Source: a bacterium
Lineage (GTDB): Bacteria > Chloroflexota > Dormibacteria > Aeolococcales > Bog-877
NCBI GenBank assembly: GCA_021785655.1
Contig: JAJYET010000005.1
Coordinates: forward strand, 1 to 64,000
DNA length: 64,000 nt
Reading direction: 5' to 3'
The notes under the pieces were generated by a model. That model saw only the letters and a list, made by a program, of their open reading frames with translations. It was not told where the DNA came from and ran no database searches. Below, piece by piece: positions 8,494 to 18,950 of the stretch (its first letter is position 1; each line of letters starts with the position of its first letter). The translations under genes were made by a program, and so were the position numbers.

Positions 8494-9996
8494 GTGGCCG
8501 CAGAGCTCCCGGCGCCAGCCGGCACGGACAACGAGGTTGAGGTCTGGTTTGTGCTCCGGCCCCGGGAGGAGGGAGCATCGCTCGGGATCCCCCACCTGGG
8601 ATCGCGCCCCGCTCTCCTGCGGGACCATTTGGAGCCGGAGGAGCTGGAGCGCCGTCGCGGCGCCCGGACCGAGGAGCTGGACCGGGCCGCCGCTTGGGCG
8701 CTCTCCCACGGGTTGCAGGTGGTCGGGGCCTCGCTCTTGGACCGGCGGGTCCGGATCTCGGGGTCAGAGGGCGAAATTCGAGCCCTCCTGGGTCGAGGCG
8801 TCGGGGGGACGGCCGGCCTGGAGCCTCCGGAGGAGTTGCGGGACGCGGTGGTCGCGGTGCTGGGCCTGGGGACGACGCCGTTTGCTCGACCCCACTTCCG
8901 CCCCTTCCCACTGCCCGACCTGCCCCTTCCCGAGGCCGCTCCCCTGAGCTTCACGGCACCGGAAATCGCGGCGCTCTACCAGTTTCCCGCGGTGCCCTCG
9001 ATTGGGCTCGGGTGCCTGGGCCTCGTCGAACTGGGCGGGGGCTACGAGCCCTCGTCCCTGGCCGCCTACTTCACGGGGCTCGGCCTCCCGGTTCCGCAGG
9101 TGGCCACCGTCCCCGTGCTGGGCGGTGGCAACCTGCCCACCGGTGACCCTCAGGGTCCCGACGGCGAGGTCACCCTCGACATCGAGGTGGCGGGGGCGCT
9201 GGTCCCGGGAGCCAGGATCGCCGCCTACTTCGCGCCCAACACCGACCAGGGGTTCCTGGCCGCCATCCAGGCGGCGACTCACGACCTGGCCAACCGTCCT
9301 CAGGTGCTCTCCATCAGCTGGGGCGGCCCCGAGCCGGGCTGGCCGCCCGGGGTAAGGGCGGCCTTCGAGCATGCCTTCGAGGACGCCGCCCTGGTGGGGA
9401 TCACAGTCTGCGTCGCGGCCGGGGACAGCGGCTCATCCGACGGGATGACGGACGGCCTGGCGCACGTGGATTACCCGGCGGCCAGTCCGCTGGTGCTGGC
9501 TTGTGGGGGCACCCGCCTCCTGGCGGCTGGTGGGGGGATCAGCTCTGAGGTGGTCTGGAACGACCTCCCCTCCGGGGGAGCCACCGGAGGCGGCGTGAGC
9601 CGGGCGATCCCCCTCCCCTCCTGGCAGTCCGGGGCCGGGGTCCCTCCGGATGTCGACCCCGGGCGTTTCCGGGGCCGCGGAGTGCCGGACGTGGCCGGAT
9701 GCGCTGATCCCGAGACCGGCTACCGCGTGCTGGTGGACGGCCAGGCCGCCGTGTTCGGGGGAACCAGTGCGGTTGCCCCCCTCTGGGGGGCCCTGGTGCT
9801 GGTCTGCTCCGCCCAGCTGGGCCGCCGGCTCGGTCTACTCAACCCGCTCCTTTATTCTCGGGCCTCGGCCGAGGGTGCCTTCCGCGACATAACCCGGGGC
9901 GACAACGGGGTCTACAGGGCAAAGGTGGGGTGGGACCCCTGCACCGGTTGGGGCAGTCCCGTGGGCGCGGCCCTGCTAAGGGCGCTGGGAGCATGA
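8494..9996 (+). CDS. S53-family serine-carboxyl peptidase (sedolisin/kumamolisin type)
   Basis: The 500-residue protein has an N-terminal pro-domain (residues ~1-150, with LSHGLQVVGASLLDRRVRISGS) and a catalytic domain from about residue 155. The Glu-Asp pair is in GEVTLDIEVAGALVPG, the oxyanion-type Asp in AAGDSGSSDG, and the nucleophile Ser in FGGTSAVAPLWGAL. A C-terminal calcium site is suggested by DITRGDNG and GWDPCTGWGSP. There is no signal peptide, which is common in bacterial sedolisins that mature outside the cell. Usual activity is acid-stable endopeptidase. The GTG at 8494 is 30 bases after the M55 gene, consistent with co-transcription. Confidence 0.9.
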   Translation: MAAELPAPAGTDNEVEVWFVLRPREEGASLGIPHLGSRPALLRDHLEPEELERRRGARTEELDRAAAWALSHGLQVVGASLLDRRVRISGSEGEIRALLGRGVGGTAGLEPPEELRDAVVAVLGLGTTPFARPHFRPFPLPDLPLPEAAPLSFTAPEIAALYQFPAVPSIGLGCLGLVELGGGYEPSSLAAYFTGLGLPVPQVATVPVLGGGNLPTGDPQGPDGEVTLDIEVAGALVPGARIAAYFAPNTDQGFLAAIQAATHDLANRPQVLSISWGGPEPGWPPGVRAAFEHAFEDAALVGITVCVAAGDSGSSDGMTDGLAHVDYPAASPLVLACGGTRLLAAGGGISSEVVWNDLPSGGATGGGVSRAIPLPSWQSGAGVPPDVDPGRFRGRGVPDVAGCADPETGYRVLVDGQAAVFGGTSAVAPLWGALVLVCSAQLGRRLGLLNPLLYSRASAEGAFRDITRGDNGVYRAKVGWDPCTGWGSPVGAALLRALGA

Positions 9997-10039
9997 CCCC
10001 TCCGAGTGGGGCTCCCGGGACGGGGGAGGCGGTCCAGGA

Positions 10040-11437
10040 ATGAGCTGGCGGGAGGGGGCCTACGAGCGGGTCAACCTGCTGGCCGACCCACTTCACGAGT
10101 ACTGCAGCATCACCAAGCAGCTGGGGGACGGAGCCAGCTCGGAGCAGGCCCTGCTCGACAGCCCCTGGCTCCAGCGCCAGCGCCGGATCCACCAACTTCA
10201 GTCCGCCTGGTGGGTCTTCCACACCGCTGAGCACTCGAGGTTCCAGCATGCGGTGGGGGCGATGCATCTCACCGGGCGCTTCACCGAGCACCTCTATCCC
10301 AGCCTGCGAGAGAGCCTCCCCGACCTCCCCAGCCAGCCTCTGGTGGTGGAGACGATGCGGGTGGCCGGGCTCCTCCACGACGTCGGCCACGGCCCGTTCG
10401 GCCACTTCTTCGACAGCGAGGTGCTCTCCTCCCTCCACCTGGACCACGAGGACGTGGGGCGCGGGCTGGTCGTTGGCCCCCTCGCCGACCTCATCTCCTC
10501 CCTGCGGCGCAGTCCGGACGGGGATTTCGGCTCAGGGGAGTGGATCGACCCCCGCCATGTCGCCTACGTCATGGCCCCCGCCGAGTTGGAGGGCTTCGAC
10601 CCGCCAGCCTGGCTCGCCGCCCTGAAGCCGGTGCTGTGCGGGCCGGTCAGCACGGACAACATGGACTACGTGCCCCGGGACGCTTACATGTGCGGTGTCG
10701 CGGTGGGGCCGGTGGACCTCCCCCGCCTGCGCCACTACATGTTCATCAAGAACGGGCAGCTGGTCCTGCACCAGCACGGGGTGCCCGCGCTGGAGATGTT
10801 CCTCTCCGCCCGGCTCTTCATGTACAACCACGTCTACTTCCACCGCACGGTCCGGCGCATCGACCTGCACATGCGCCCCCTGTTCGCCGCCACCTGTGCG
10901 CAGCTCCTCCCGCCCGGCAGCCCCCTGCACCACCTGGACGACTACCTCCGCCTCACCGACTGGTCTCTGTTGGCGGCCGTGGAGCGCTGGCAGCGGCAGC
11001 CGGCCGACGCCGAGGAGCGCCGGCTGGGGGAGGGGTGGCTGGACGTCACCGAGCGCCGGCTGCCCTGGCGGCTGGCGTATGAGGCTTACCACGAGCCCGA
11101 CCCTCTCGACGGCGCCGCAGTCCCACCCGCGGCGGAGCTCGAGATGGCGATACGGGAGGCGCTTCCGGCCGACCTGCGGCAGGTGGGCCTGGCGGTCGAC
11201 TTGGCCAGCACCGCACCCCGGCCGGAGAACCCGGCCGCCGACCGCCAGCCGCTCCGGCTGTACGACCCCATGTCCGGCCGGGTGGAGGTGGAGGCTGCTT
11301 CCCGCCTCCTGGTCCGGCTTCTGCCCGCCCGGACGGTGTGGCTTAGGGTGTACACCGATTCCGCCCCGGACCGAGAGGCGATCCGCGCGGCCGCCGCCGA
11401 GGTCACCTACCGGGCGGGCCGTCGGCCGGGTACCTGA
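10040..11437 (+). CDS. HD-domain phosphohydrolase (SAMHD1/COG1078-like)
   Basis: The 465-residue protein has the COG1078 layout of HD phosphohydrolases related to dNTP triphosphohydrolases. The first metal His is near AEHSRFQHAVGAMH, the HD pair is in LLHDVGHGPFGHFFD, and the later Asp is in VSTDNMDYVPRDAYM. The last ~200 residues form the helical C-terminal part with no extra domain I recognise. The ATG at 10040 is 43 bases after the protease gene. Substrate might be dNTPs or another nucleotide. Confidence 0.85.
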   Translation: MSWREGAYERVNLLADPLHEYCSITKQLGDGASSEQALLDSPWLQRQRRIHQLQSAWWVFHTAEHSRFQHAVGAMHLTGRFTEHLYPSLRESLPDLPSQPLVVETMRVAGLLHDVGHGPFGHFFDSEVLSSLHLDHEDVGRGLVVGPLADLISSLRRSPDGDFGSGEWIDPRHVAYVMAPAELEGFDPPAWLAALKPVLCGPVSTDNMDYVPRDAYMCGVAVGPVDLPRLRHYMFIKNGQLVLHQHGVPALEMFLSARLFMYNHVYFHRTVRRIDLHMRPLFAATCAQLLPPGSPLHHLDDYLRLTDWSLLAAVERWQRQPADAEERRLGEGWLDVTERRLPWRLAYEAYHEPDPLDGAAVPPAAELEMAIREALPADLRQVGLAVDLASTAPRPENPAADRQPLRLYDPMSGRVEVEAASRLLVRLLPARTVWLRVYTDSAPDREAIRAAAAEVTYRAGRRPGT

Positions 11438-11468
11438 GTGCTCCCGGGCCGCGGTCGGGGACCGGCGG

Positions 11469-12575
11469 TCAGCCCAGCCTGACCCTCGGCCCGGCCGGCA
11501 TCTCCGGGGCCTGCTGGGACGCGAAGTTGACCTGGCTGATCTGTCCCGCCACCGCGGCCGCCAGATCGCGGAAGATCCTTGCCTGCGGGGCCGCAGGGTC
11601 GTCCAGCACCAGCGGGCGCCCGGCACCCCCGCCCAGGCGGACCCGGGGGTCCAGCGGGATCTCCCCGAGGAAGGGCAGCTCCCGCGACTCCGCCAGCTGA
11701 CGGCCGCCGCCCCGGCTGAAGACGTCGGTCACCTCGCCACAGTGGGGACAGGCGAAGCCGCTCATGTTCTCGATGACCCCCAGCACCGGCACCCGCAGCT
11801 GCTCGAACATCGCTATTCCGCGCCCCACGTCCGCCAGCGAGACGTCCTGCGGCGTGGTCACGATCACGGTCCCGGTCAGGGGTATGGACTGGGCCAGGGT
11901 GAGCTGCACGTCTCCCGTTCCGGGCGGCAAATCGCAGATCAGGTAGTCGAGCTCTCCCCACTCCACGTCGAAAAGGAACTGACGGAGCGCGCCCGCGAGC
12001 ATGGGGCCGCGCCAGACCACCGGCTTCTCCGGGTCGATGATGGTGCCGATCGAGACCACCTTCAGGCCCTCCACCAGGTGGGGCATCATCCGACCCTCGA
12101 GGGCACTTGGAGGCTCGCTGATGCCCAGCATGATCGGGACGTTGGGCCCATAGATGTCGGCGTCGAGGAGCCCCACCCGGGCTCCGGTCTGGAGCAGGGC
12201 GAAGGCCAGGTTCACCGCCACCGTGGTCTTGCCCACGCCTCCCTTGCCGGCGCTCACCGCCACGGTGTTGCGAACCCCCGGGACATCCTGGCGTCCGGTG
12301 ACCCCGCGGGTGCGGGAGACGTCCGCGCCCCACTCCAGCTCCACCGCCTCCACCCCGGGCACCTTGCCCAAGACCGCGGCCTCGATCTCCCCCTGGATGC
12401 GGTCCTTGAGAGGGCAGGCCGGGGTGGTGAGGACCACCTTCACCCGGGCCACCCCGCCCTCCAAGCGGAGGTTTTTCAGCATCCCCAGCTGCATCATGGG
12501 TCGGTGCAGCTCCGGATCCTCGATCCGGGCCAGCGCGTCCTCCAGCTGGGCCAGGGCCGAACTCTCTCCACTCAC
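11469..12575 (-). CDS. mrp: Mrp/NBP35-type P-loop ATPase, Fe-S cluster carrier
   Basis: The 368-residue protein has an N-terminal MIP18/DUF59 domain (residues ~1-90, including LTTPACPLKD) and a C-terminal Mrp ATPase. The deviant Walker A is SAGKGGVGKTT, followed by LLDADIYGPN and the CPHCGE pair that binds the transferred iron-sulfur cluster. Mrp proteins carry Fe-S clusters to apo-enzymes in the cytosol. I moved the start from the track's 12665 to GTG 12575, because the upstream residues are unlike the family and overlap the divergent Fur gene. A TATGCT hexamer lies 6 bases before this GTG, which would fit leaderless initiation. Confidence 0.9.
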   Translation of the reverse strand: MSGESSALAQLEDALARIEDPELHRPMMQLGMLKNLRLEGGVARVKVVLTTPACPLKDRIQGEIEAAVLGKVPGVEAVELEWGADVSRTRGVTGRQDVPGVRNTVAVSAGKGGVGKTTVAVNLAFALLQTGARVGLLDADIYGPNVPIMLGISEPPSALEGRMMPHLVEGLKVVSIGTIIDPEKPVVWRGPMLAGALRQFLFDVEWGELDYLICDLPPGTGDVQLTLAQSIPLTGTVIVTTPQDVSLADVGRGIAMFEQLRVPVLGVIENMSGFACPHCGEVTDVFSRGGGRQLAESRELPFLGEIPLDPRVRLGGGAGRPLVLDDPAAPQARIFRDLAAAVAGQISQVNFASQQAPEMPAGPRVRLG

Positions 12576-12664
12576 CACACCAGCATATCCTGCGCCCCGG
12601 GGGTCCGCGCTCGCGGGGCTCCTCGGTCTGTTGCAATAGCCGCGGCTTGATACCATTTGCACCA

Positions 12665-13093
12665 ATGGACGCGCTCGAGGCGATCAGGGATCGCGGGCTG
12701 CGGCTCACCCCCCAACGCCGTCTGGTGTACGCGGCGCTGGCCGAGCATGCAGGCCACGCCACCGCCGATCAGCTCTGCTCGGCGATCTCCCTCAAGGTCC
12801 CGGGCTTCCAGAGGACCACCGTGTACCGGACCCTCGACCTCCTGGTCGAACTCGGCCTGGCCCGCCGGGTTCAGCTGGGGCACGCCAGTGCCTACGAGGC
12901 GGTCCGGGACGGCAGCGAACTGCACCAACACCTGGTCTGTGAGGTGTGCGGGTCCACCACCGACATCTGGGTTGCCCAACTGCTGGAGGGCGTCCGGACG
13001 GCCACCTCCCAGATCGGCTTCGACCTGGAGCAGGTGGAGCTCGTCGGCCACGGCAGGTGCCGGGCCTGCGCCTCGGCGCGATCCTTGGCCTGA
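12665..13093 (+). CDS. Fur-family metalloregulator
   Basis: The 142-residue protein has a Fur winged helix (GLRLTPQRRLVYAAL; GFQRTTVYRTLDLLVELGLARRV) and a dimerisation/metal domain with HQHLVCEVCG and CRAC, the two CxxC pairs of a structural zinc site. It could sense iron (Fur), zinc (Zur) or peroxide (PerR); the sequence alone does not decide. The ATG at 12665 is preferred to the track's TTG at 12647. A TACCAT hexamer lies 8 bases before the ATG. It is divergent from the Mrp Fe-S carrier gene, so shared iron-responsive control is plausible. Confidence 0.88.
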   Translation: MDALEAIRDRGLRLTPQRRLVYAALAEHAGHATADQLCSAISLKVPGFQRTTVYRTLDLLVELGLARRVQLGHASAYEAVRDGSELHQHLVCEVCGSTTDIWVAQLLEGVRTATSQIGFDLEQVELVGHGRCRACASARSLA

Positions 13094-13119
13094 GTCTTCC
13101 AGCGATCCGACCGATCGCC

Positions 13120-14190
13120 CTACTGGCGCTGAGCCAGCAGGAGGAGGGCTAGGTCCTCGGTGTCGGAGCGGTCGCCACCGTGGCTCCGCTGGTGGCGCTC
13201 CAGCCGCACCACCTCCAGCTCAGGGGGCACGAGCCGGGAGAGCCTCGACTCGGTGAAGAGCAGTCCCAGGTGCCCCGGTCCGTGCTCCCCGGGGCTATCC
13301 GCGTGATGACCGATCACCAGGAGGTGCCCGCCGCGCGCGAGTGAGGAGGCCGCGACCTCCAGCACCGTGGCCAACTGCTCCTCCGGCAGGTGGATGTTGG
13401 CGAGCAGGCAGAGCTGGAAGGTCTCCGGGGGAGGGCGGTACCGCAGCAGGTCGGCCTGCACCACCTCGATCTCCATCCCCCGCTCCAGCGCGGCGCTGCG
13501 GAGCTGGTCCAGCGCCACCTTCGAGAAGTCGACCGCGGTGACCCTCCAGCCGAGTTCGGCCAGCCCCAGGCTGTTGCGACCGGCTCCGGAGCCCAGATCC
13601 AGCGCCCGCCCGGTAGGCAGCGCGGATGCCACCTCCAGCACCAGGGGATCTGGATCCGTGGAGAAGGGGCGGTGGCGGTGGCGCTCATCCCACGCCGTGG
13701 GGCCGTGGTCGGTGGAGTTGAGCGCCGCCTCCAGGGTCGACAGCGCCGTCGCCAGGCCGGTCATTCCCTCCTCCCCGAGGCGCGCCGCCAGCCACCGCTC
13801 CTGCTCCTCGACCAGCCCCTCCACCTCGGCCGCCAGCTCGCGGCCCCGAGAGGTGAGGGTCAAAGAGCGGGTGCGACGGTCCGCCGGGTCGGCCTCGCTG
13901 ACTATGAGACCCGCCTCTTCCAGGTGGTCCGCCAGGTGCTTGACGTTCATCGGATCGGTGGCCAGGAGTCGCGCCACTCCCCTGATTCCGGTACGGTCGT
14001 GGTCCAGCAGGGAGCGCAGGACCGCCGCCTGGGGCGGCGACAGCTCGAGGGGGGAGAGGCGCTCCGCCCAGGCGATCCGGAGGGTGCGGGCCGCTCGGCT
14101 CAACCTGAACCCGATGTGCTGAACCTCCGCCGCCGCCTGCCGAGGCTCTGGGGGGGCCGCCCCGGCCACCGGGGTCTTCCCCCTCTTCAT
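13120..14190 (-). CDS. MarR regulator fused to SAM-dependent methyltransferase
   Basis: The 356-residue protein joins two domains. Residues ~25-165 are a MarR winged helix (LSPPQAAVLRSLLDHDRTGIRGVARLLATDPMNVKHLADHLEEAGLI, wing ADPADRRTRSLTLTSRG). Residues ~190-350 are a class I methyltransferase with the SAM-binding DLGSGAGRNSLGLAELGWRVTAVDFS and the motif II-like LLANIHLPEEQL, similar to TehB-type enzymes. The frame is continuous, so this is a real fusion and not two genes. Its ATG overlaps the stop of the upstream aldolase gene (ATGA). A palindrome upstream of the aldolase may be its operator. Confidence 0.8.
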   Translation of the reverse strand: MKRGKTPVAGAAPPEPRQAAAEVQHIGFRLSRAARTLRIAWAERLSPLELSPPQAAVLRSLLDHDRTGIRGVARLLATDPMNVKHLADHLEEAGLIVSEADPADRRTRSLTLTSRGRELAAEVEGLVEEQERWLAARLGEEGMTGLATALSTLEAALNSTDHGPTAWDERHRHRPFSTDPDPLVLEVASALPTGRALDLGSGAGRNSLGLAELGWRVTAVDFSKVALDQLRSAALERGMEIEVVQADLLRYRPPPETFQLCLLANIHLPEEQLATVLEVAASSLARGGHLLVIGHHADSPGEHGPGHLGLLFTESRLSRLVPPELEVVRLERHQRSHGGDRSDTEDLALLLLAQRQ

Positions 14191-14843
14191 CGCCGGGCCC
14201 TGGCCATGGATCGCCGCACGTCCTCCAGGGCTCCCTCGGGGAACTCCCGCGAGCCGCCCAGCCCGGCTGCGGCGAGTTCCCCCCTCGCAGCCTCCTCCAG
14301 CACCACGAGGAGGGCTCGGGCGCCTTTGGGGTCTGGACCGAAGACCAGCACCCCATGGTTCCCCAGCAGCACGGCCAGGGTTCCGGCGCTGCGGCCCAGG
14401 GCCTGGGCGATGCCCTCCACGGAGCGGCTGGAACCTCGGGGCGCCCAGGGGACCACCGGCACCGGCTCAGCCTGCCCGAAGCGCAGCAGCGCCTCGTAGC
14501 GGCAGGGCAGCTCCCGGTTGGCCATGGCGAAGGCCAGGAGCCCCGGGGAGTGGGTGTGGATCACCGCCCCGGCCGAGTCCCGCTGGCGGTACACCAGCGT
14601 GTGCATGTCCACGATCTCGCCCATGGTGGGCTCCAGGGATCCCCGGACCACCTCTCCCTCCAGGCTCACCAGCGCCAGCTGGCTCGCCTGGAGCCCTCGC
14701 ACCCCGCCGTGGGCGGTGATCAGCATCTGCTCCCGCCCCACCCGGGCGGAGAGGTTGGCGTGGCCGCTGGCGGACATCACTCCACTGTCGAAGAGGCCTT
14801 CGGCGGCCTGGATCAGCGCGGCTGCCGCATCTTCTTCGGTCAT
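14187..14843 (-). CDS. Class II aldolase/adducin-family protein
   Basis: The 218-residue protein resembles L-fuculose-phosphate/L-ribulose-phosphate 4-epimerase type class II aldolases. Zinc-binding histidines are in AVIHTHSPGLLAF and in LLGNHGVLVFG, with the acidic residue near EIVDMHTLVY and a phosphate-binding ASGHANLSAR start. I moved the start from 14858 to ATG 14843 because GGAGG lies at a normal distance from it. It is the first gene of a two-gene operon with the MarR-methyltransferase fusion. Substrate not readable. Confidence 0.82.
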   Translation of the reverse strand: MTEEDAAAALIQAAEGLFDSGVMSASGHANLSARVGREQMLITAHGGVRGLQASQLALVSLEGEVVRGSLEPTMGEIVDMHTLVYRQRDSAGAVIHTHSPGLLAFAMANRELPCRYEALLRFGQAEPVPVVPWAPRGSSRSVEGIAQALGRSAGTLAVLLGNHGVLVFGPDPKGARALLVVLEEAARGELAAAGLGGSREFPEGALEDVRRSMARARR

Positions 14844-14864
14844 GAGACTACTCCTCACCTCCAG

Positions 14865-14886
14865 AGTTGTAGGTTAGTCTACAACT
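14865..14886. promoter_or_regulatory. Perfect 8-bp inverted repeat, MarR-type operator candidate
   Basis: AGTTGTAG and CTACAACT form a perfect inverted repeat separated by six bases. It lies 22 bases upstream of the aldolase start. MarR operators are typically imperfect palindromes of this size overlapping the promoter. The fusion regulator encoded in the same operon is the obvious candidate ligand. Confidence 0.7.
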
Positions 14887-15099
14887 TATCCGGGCAACGG
14901 CCCCGGGGATGTCGTCGGGCCCCGGCGGCGGAGTCCGTCGTTTGGTAACATTCCCGCTCCCGCCCGGCGCCGCGGTGGCCGCGACTCAGCTCCATCACGA
15001 GGCGTTCCCGGCCCCCCATCGGCCGCAGGGCCGATCCCACCCCGCCCCGCCACTCTGCCCTGCTGCCTGCTCTTCGTTCACCGAACATCTGGAGTTGCC

Positions 15100-16320
15100 T
15101 TGAGCGTCCGGTCCGCGCCCCATCCCACTGCGGCCCTGGGTTCCTCATTCTGGGCCTACGCCGCCTCCGCCACCGTCGCGGGGCTGGGCGACGGCGTGCG
15201 GGTCGCGGCCCTGCCGCTCCTGGCCGCCTCCCTCACCACCTCCCCCGCGCTGGTGGGCGCGGTGGCGGCCTGCCAGTCCGCCCCCTGGCTGCTGGTCAAC
15301 CCATTCTCCGGTGCCCTGGCGGACCGCCACGATCGTCGCTCGCTGATGCAGCTGGCCACCGTCGTGCGGGTCGCCCTGGCCGTGACCCTGGTGGCGATGG
15401 TGGGCCTTCACCTGGTGGACATCGCCTGGCTCTGCGTCCTCGGGTTCCTCCTGGGGTCGGCCGACACCCTGGGCAGCAACTCCGCCTCGGGCCTGCTGCC
15501 GCGGCTGGTGAGAGGGCCGCATCTGGAGCGGGCCAACGCCATCAGCCAGGGCGGATACGTCATGGGCGAGAACTTGTTGGGCCCGGCGCTGGGCGCCCTT
15601 CTCTTCACCGTGGCCAGGGAGCTGCCCTTCAGCGCCGATGCGGCGTCCTTCGCGCTCGCGGGGGCCCTGCTCCTGGCCGTGGCCGGCCCATTCCCCCCCG
15701 ACTCCAAGGGCGGGGGCGGGATCGTCTCCGAGGTGGCCCAGGGGGCCGGGTGGCTATGGGCTCACCGGCCGCTTCGACTCCTGGCGGTTCTGGTGGGACT
15801 GCAGAACCTCGCGTTTGGGATGGTTCTCAGCACCTTCGTGCTCTTCCTGCTGGAGGTCCTCCGGGTCCCGCGAGCCATGTATGGAGTGCTGTTGGCGGTC
15901 ATGGCCGCAGGTGGCCTCTTGGGAAGCCTGTTCGCCTACCGGGCCGGCGCCCGACTGCGGCGCCCCGCGCTTCTGCGCGCCATCCTGGCGGTGAACGGCC
16001 TCGGGCTGCTGGCCATCTGGGGGCTTCCCCGACTCTGGCTGGTGGTCCCGGTCCTGGTCTTGCTCGGCTTCCTGGGGACACTCTGGGACGTGACCGTGGT
16101 CTCCTACCGGCAGCGCGAGACCCCGGACTCCCTTCTCGGCCGGGTCACCAGCACCTTCCGGGTGGTGGGCATCGGCGCCTACCCGGTGGGGGCCGCGTTG
16201 GGAGGGGTGCTGGCTCAGGCGGCCGGCCTGCGCTTCCCCTTCCTCGCGGCCAGCCTGGTGATGGCGGTGGCCCTCGGGCTCAGCTTTCCCGGCCTCGCCG
16301 GAGTTAAGCTCAGCCGCTGA
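15100..16320 (+). CDS. MFS transporter, EntS/MFS_3 type
   Basis: The 406-residue protein has about twelve hydrophobic segments and the MFS signature loop GALADRHDRRSLM between the second and third segments. The overall form (LPRLVRGPHLERANAISQGGYVMGENLLGPALGALLF, VTSTFRVVGIGAYPVGAALGG) fits the MFS_3 group of drug and siderophore exporters. The TTG at 15100 was used because no ATG precedes the first membrane helix. The 3' end overlaps a convergent small gene by 11 bases. Substrate unknown. Confidence 0.85.
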   Translation: MSVRSAPHPTAALGSSFWAYAASATVAGLGDGVRVAALPLLAASLTTSPALVGAVAACQSAPWLLVNPFSGALADRHDRRSLMQLATVVRVALAVTLVAMVGLHLVDIAWLCVLGFLLGSADTLGSNSASGLLPRLVRGPHLERANAISQGGYVMGENLLGPALGALLFTVARELPFSADAASFALAGALLLAVAGPFPPDSKGGGGIVSEVAQGAGWLWAHRPLRLLAVLVGLQNLAFGMVLSTFVLFLLEVLRVPRAMYGVLLAVMAAGGLLGSLFAYRAGARLRRPALLRAILAVNGLGLLAIWGLPRLWLVVPVLVLLGFLGTLWDVTVVSYRQRETPDSLLGRVTSTFRVVGIGAYPVGAALGGVLAQAAGLRFPFLAASLVMAVALGLSFPGLAGVKLSR

Positions 16321-16669
16321 CCGCGTCCCGCCGCCGCAGGAGGCTGGCGAAGTCGGTCCCGGACACGGCCCGGGCCAGTTGCTCTCCGGAGAGCTCGATC
16401 TCCATCGCCGCCTCGTAGACGAAGGAGTAGACGTCCTGGAAGCTGGCCGGCGAGAAGCCCCTGAGCAGCATCATCTCCCCCAGCTCCGGCTCCTGGACCA
16501 GCTGGTCGCGCAGCTCCCTCGCCGCCAGGAGCAGGGACTCGAGGAGCTGGACCTCGACCATGTACTCCGCGATCAGCTCGGCCGACCCCTGGGCCTCCTC
16601 CAGCACCCGAGCCCGCCGCCTGAGGTCCGCGATCTCCTCCAGGTACTCGACCTGCTCGGCGTCGTCCAT
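16310..16669 (-). CDS. Conserved-type small helical protein, function unknown
   Basis: The 119-residue protein starts MDDAEQVEYLEEIADLRRRARVLEEAQGS and is almost entirely helical, acidic and Leu/Glu rich, with heptad-like spacing in the first 65 residues. No membrane segment, cysteine motif or known domain is visible. Codon use looks normal and the start is about 33 bases from the end of the pyrophosphatase gene, read in the same direction. I do not recognise it. Confidence 0.55.
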   Translation of the reverse strand: MDDAEQVEYLEEIADLRRRARVLEEAQGSAELIAEYMVEVQLLESLLLAARELRDQLVQEPELGEMMLLRGFSPASFQDVYSFVYEAAMEIELSGEQLARAVSGTDFASLLRRRDAVSG

Positions 16670-16702
16670 GGCTTGGACCAGGTTACCTCTGGCGCCGCTG
16701 CC

Positions 16703-18745
<2,043 letters not shown>

Positions 18746-18837
18746 CGGGTCCTACACCTCCCAGCGGCGCGGCAAAGCCTGCCGGAGCGGAACCGGCGGC
18801 CGTGGCGGCGCCCGCCTACGACAGCCAAAGTGGCCGG

Positions 18838-18843
18838 ATTATA
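18838..18843 (-). promoter_or_regulatory. Possible -10 box of hppA
   Basis: Minus-strand TATAAT about 93 bases before the hppA ATG, leaving a leader of roughly 85 bases. No good -35 hexamer is seen at the right spacing, so this is tentative. Confidence 0.35.
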
Positions 18844-18950
18844 ACGTTCCGGGGTTGGAGCACACCAGCCTGGGGCCACGCTCTCGTTGCCCGACGGCCT
18901 CGGCCGACGCGAAACGGCTCGGTCCGCACCCCGCGACCCGCCGGCCTAGG

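Noticed and set aside
10695-12650. 651-residue plus-strand ORF over the HD and Mrp genes
   Set aside because: It spans two well-supported genes on different strands and has shadow composition.
12631-12661. Fur box between mrp and fur (TGCAA...TTGCA)
   Set aside because: Only five bases per arm match and the spacing does not fit a 7-1-7 Fur box.
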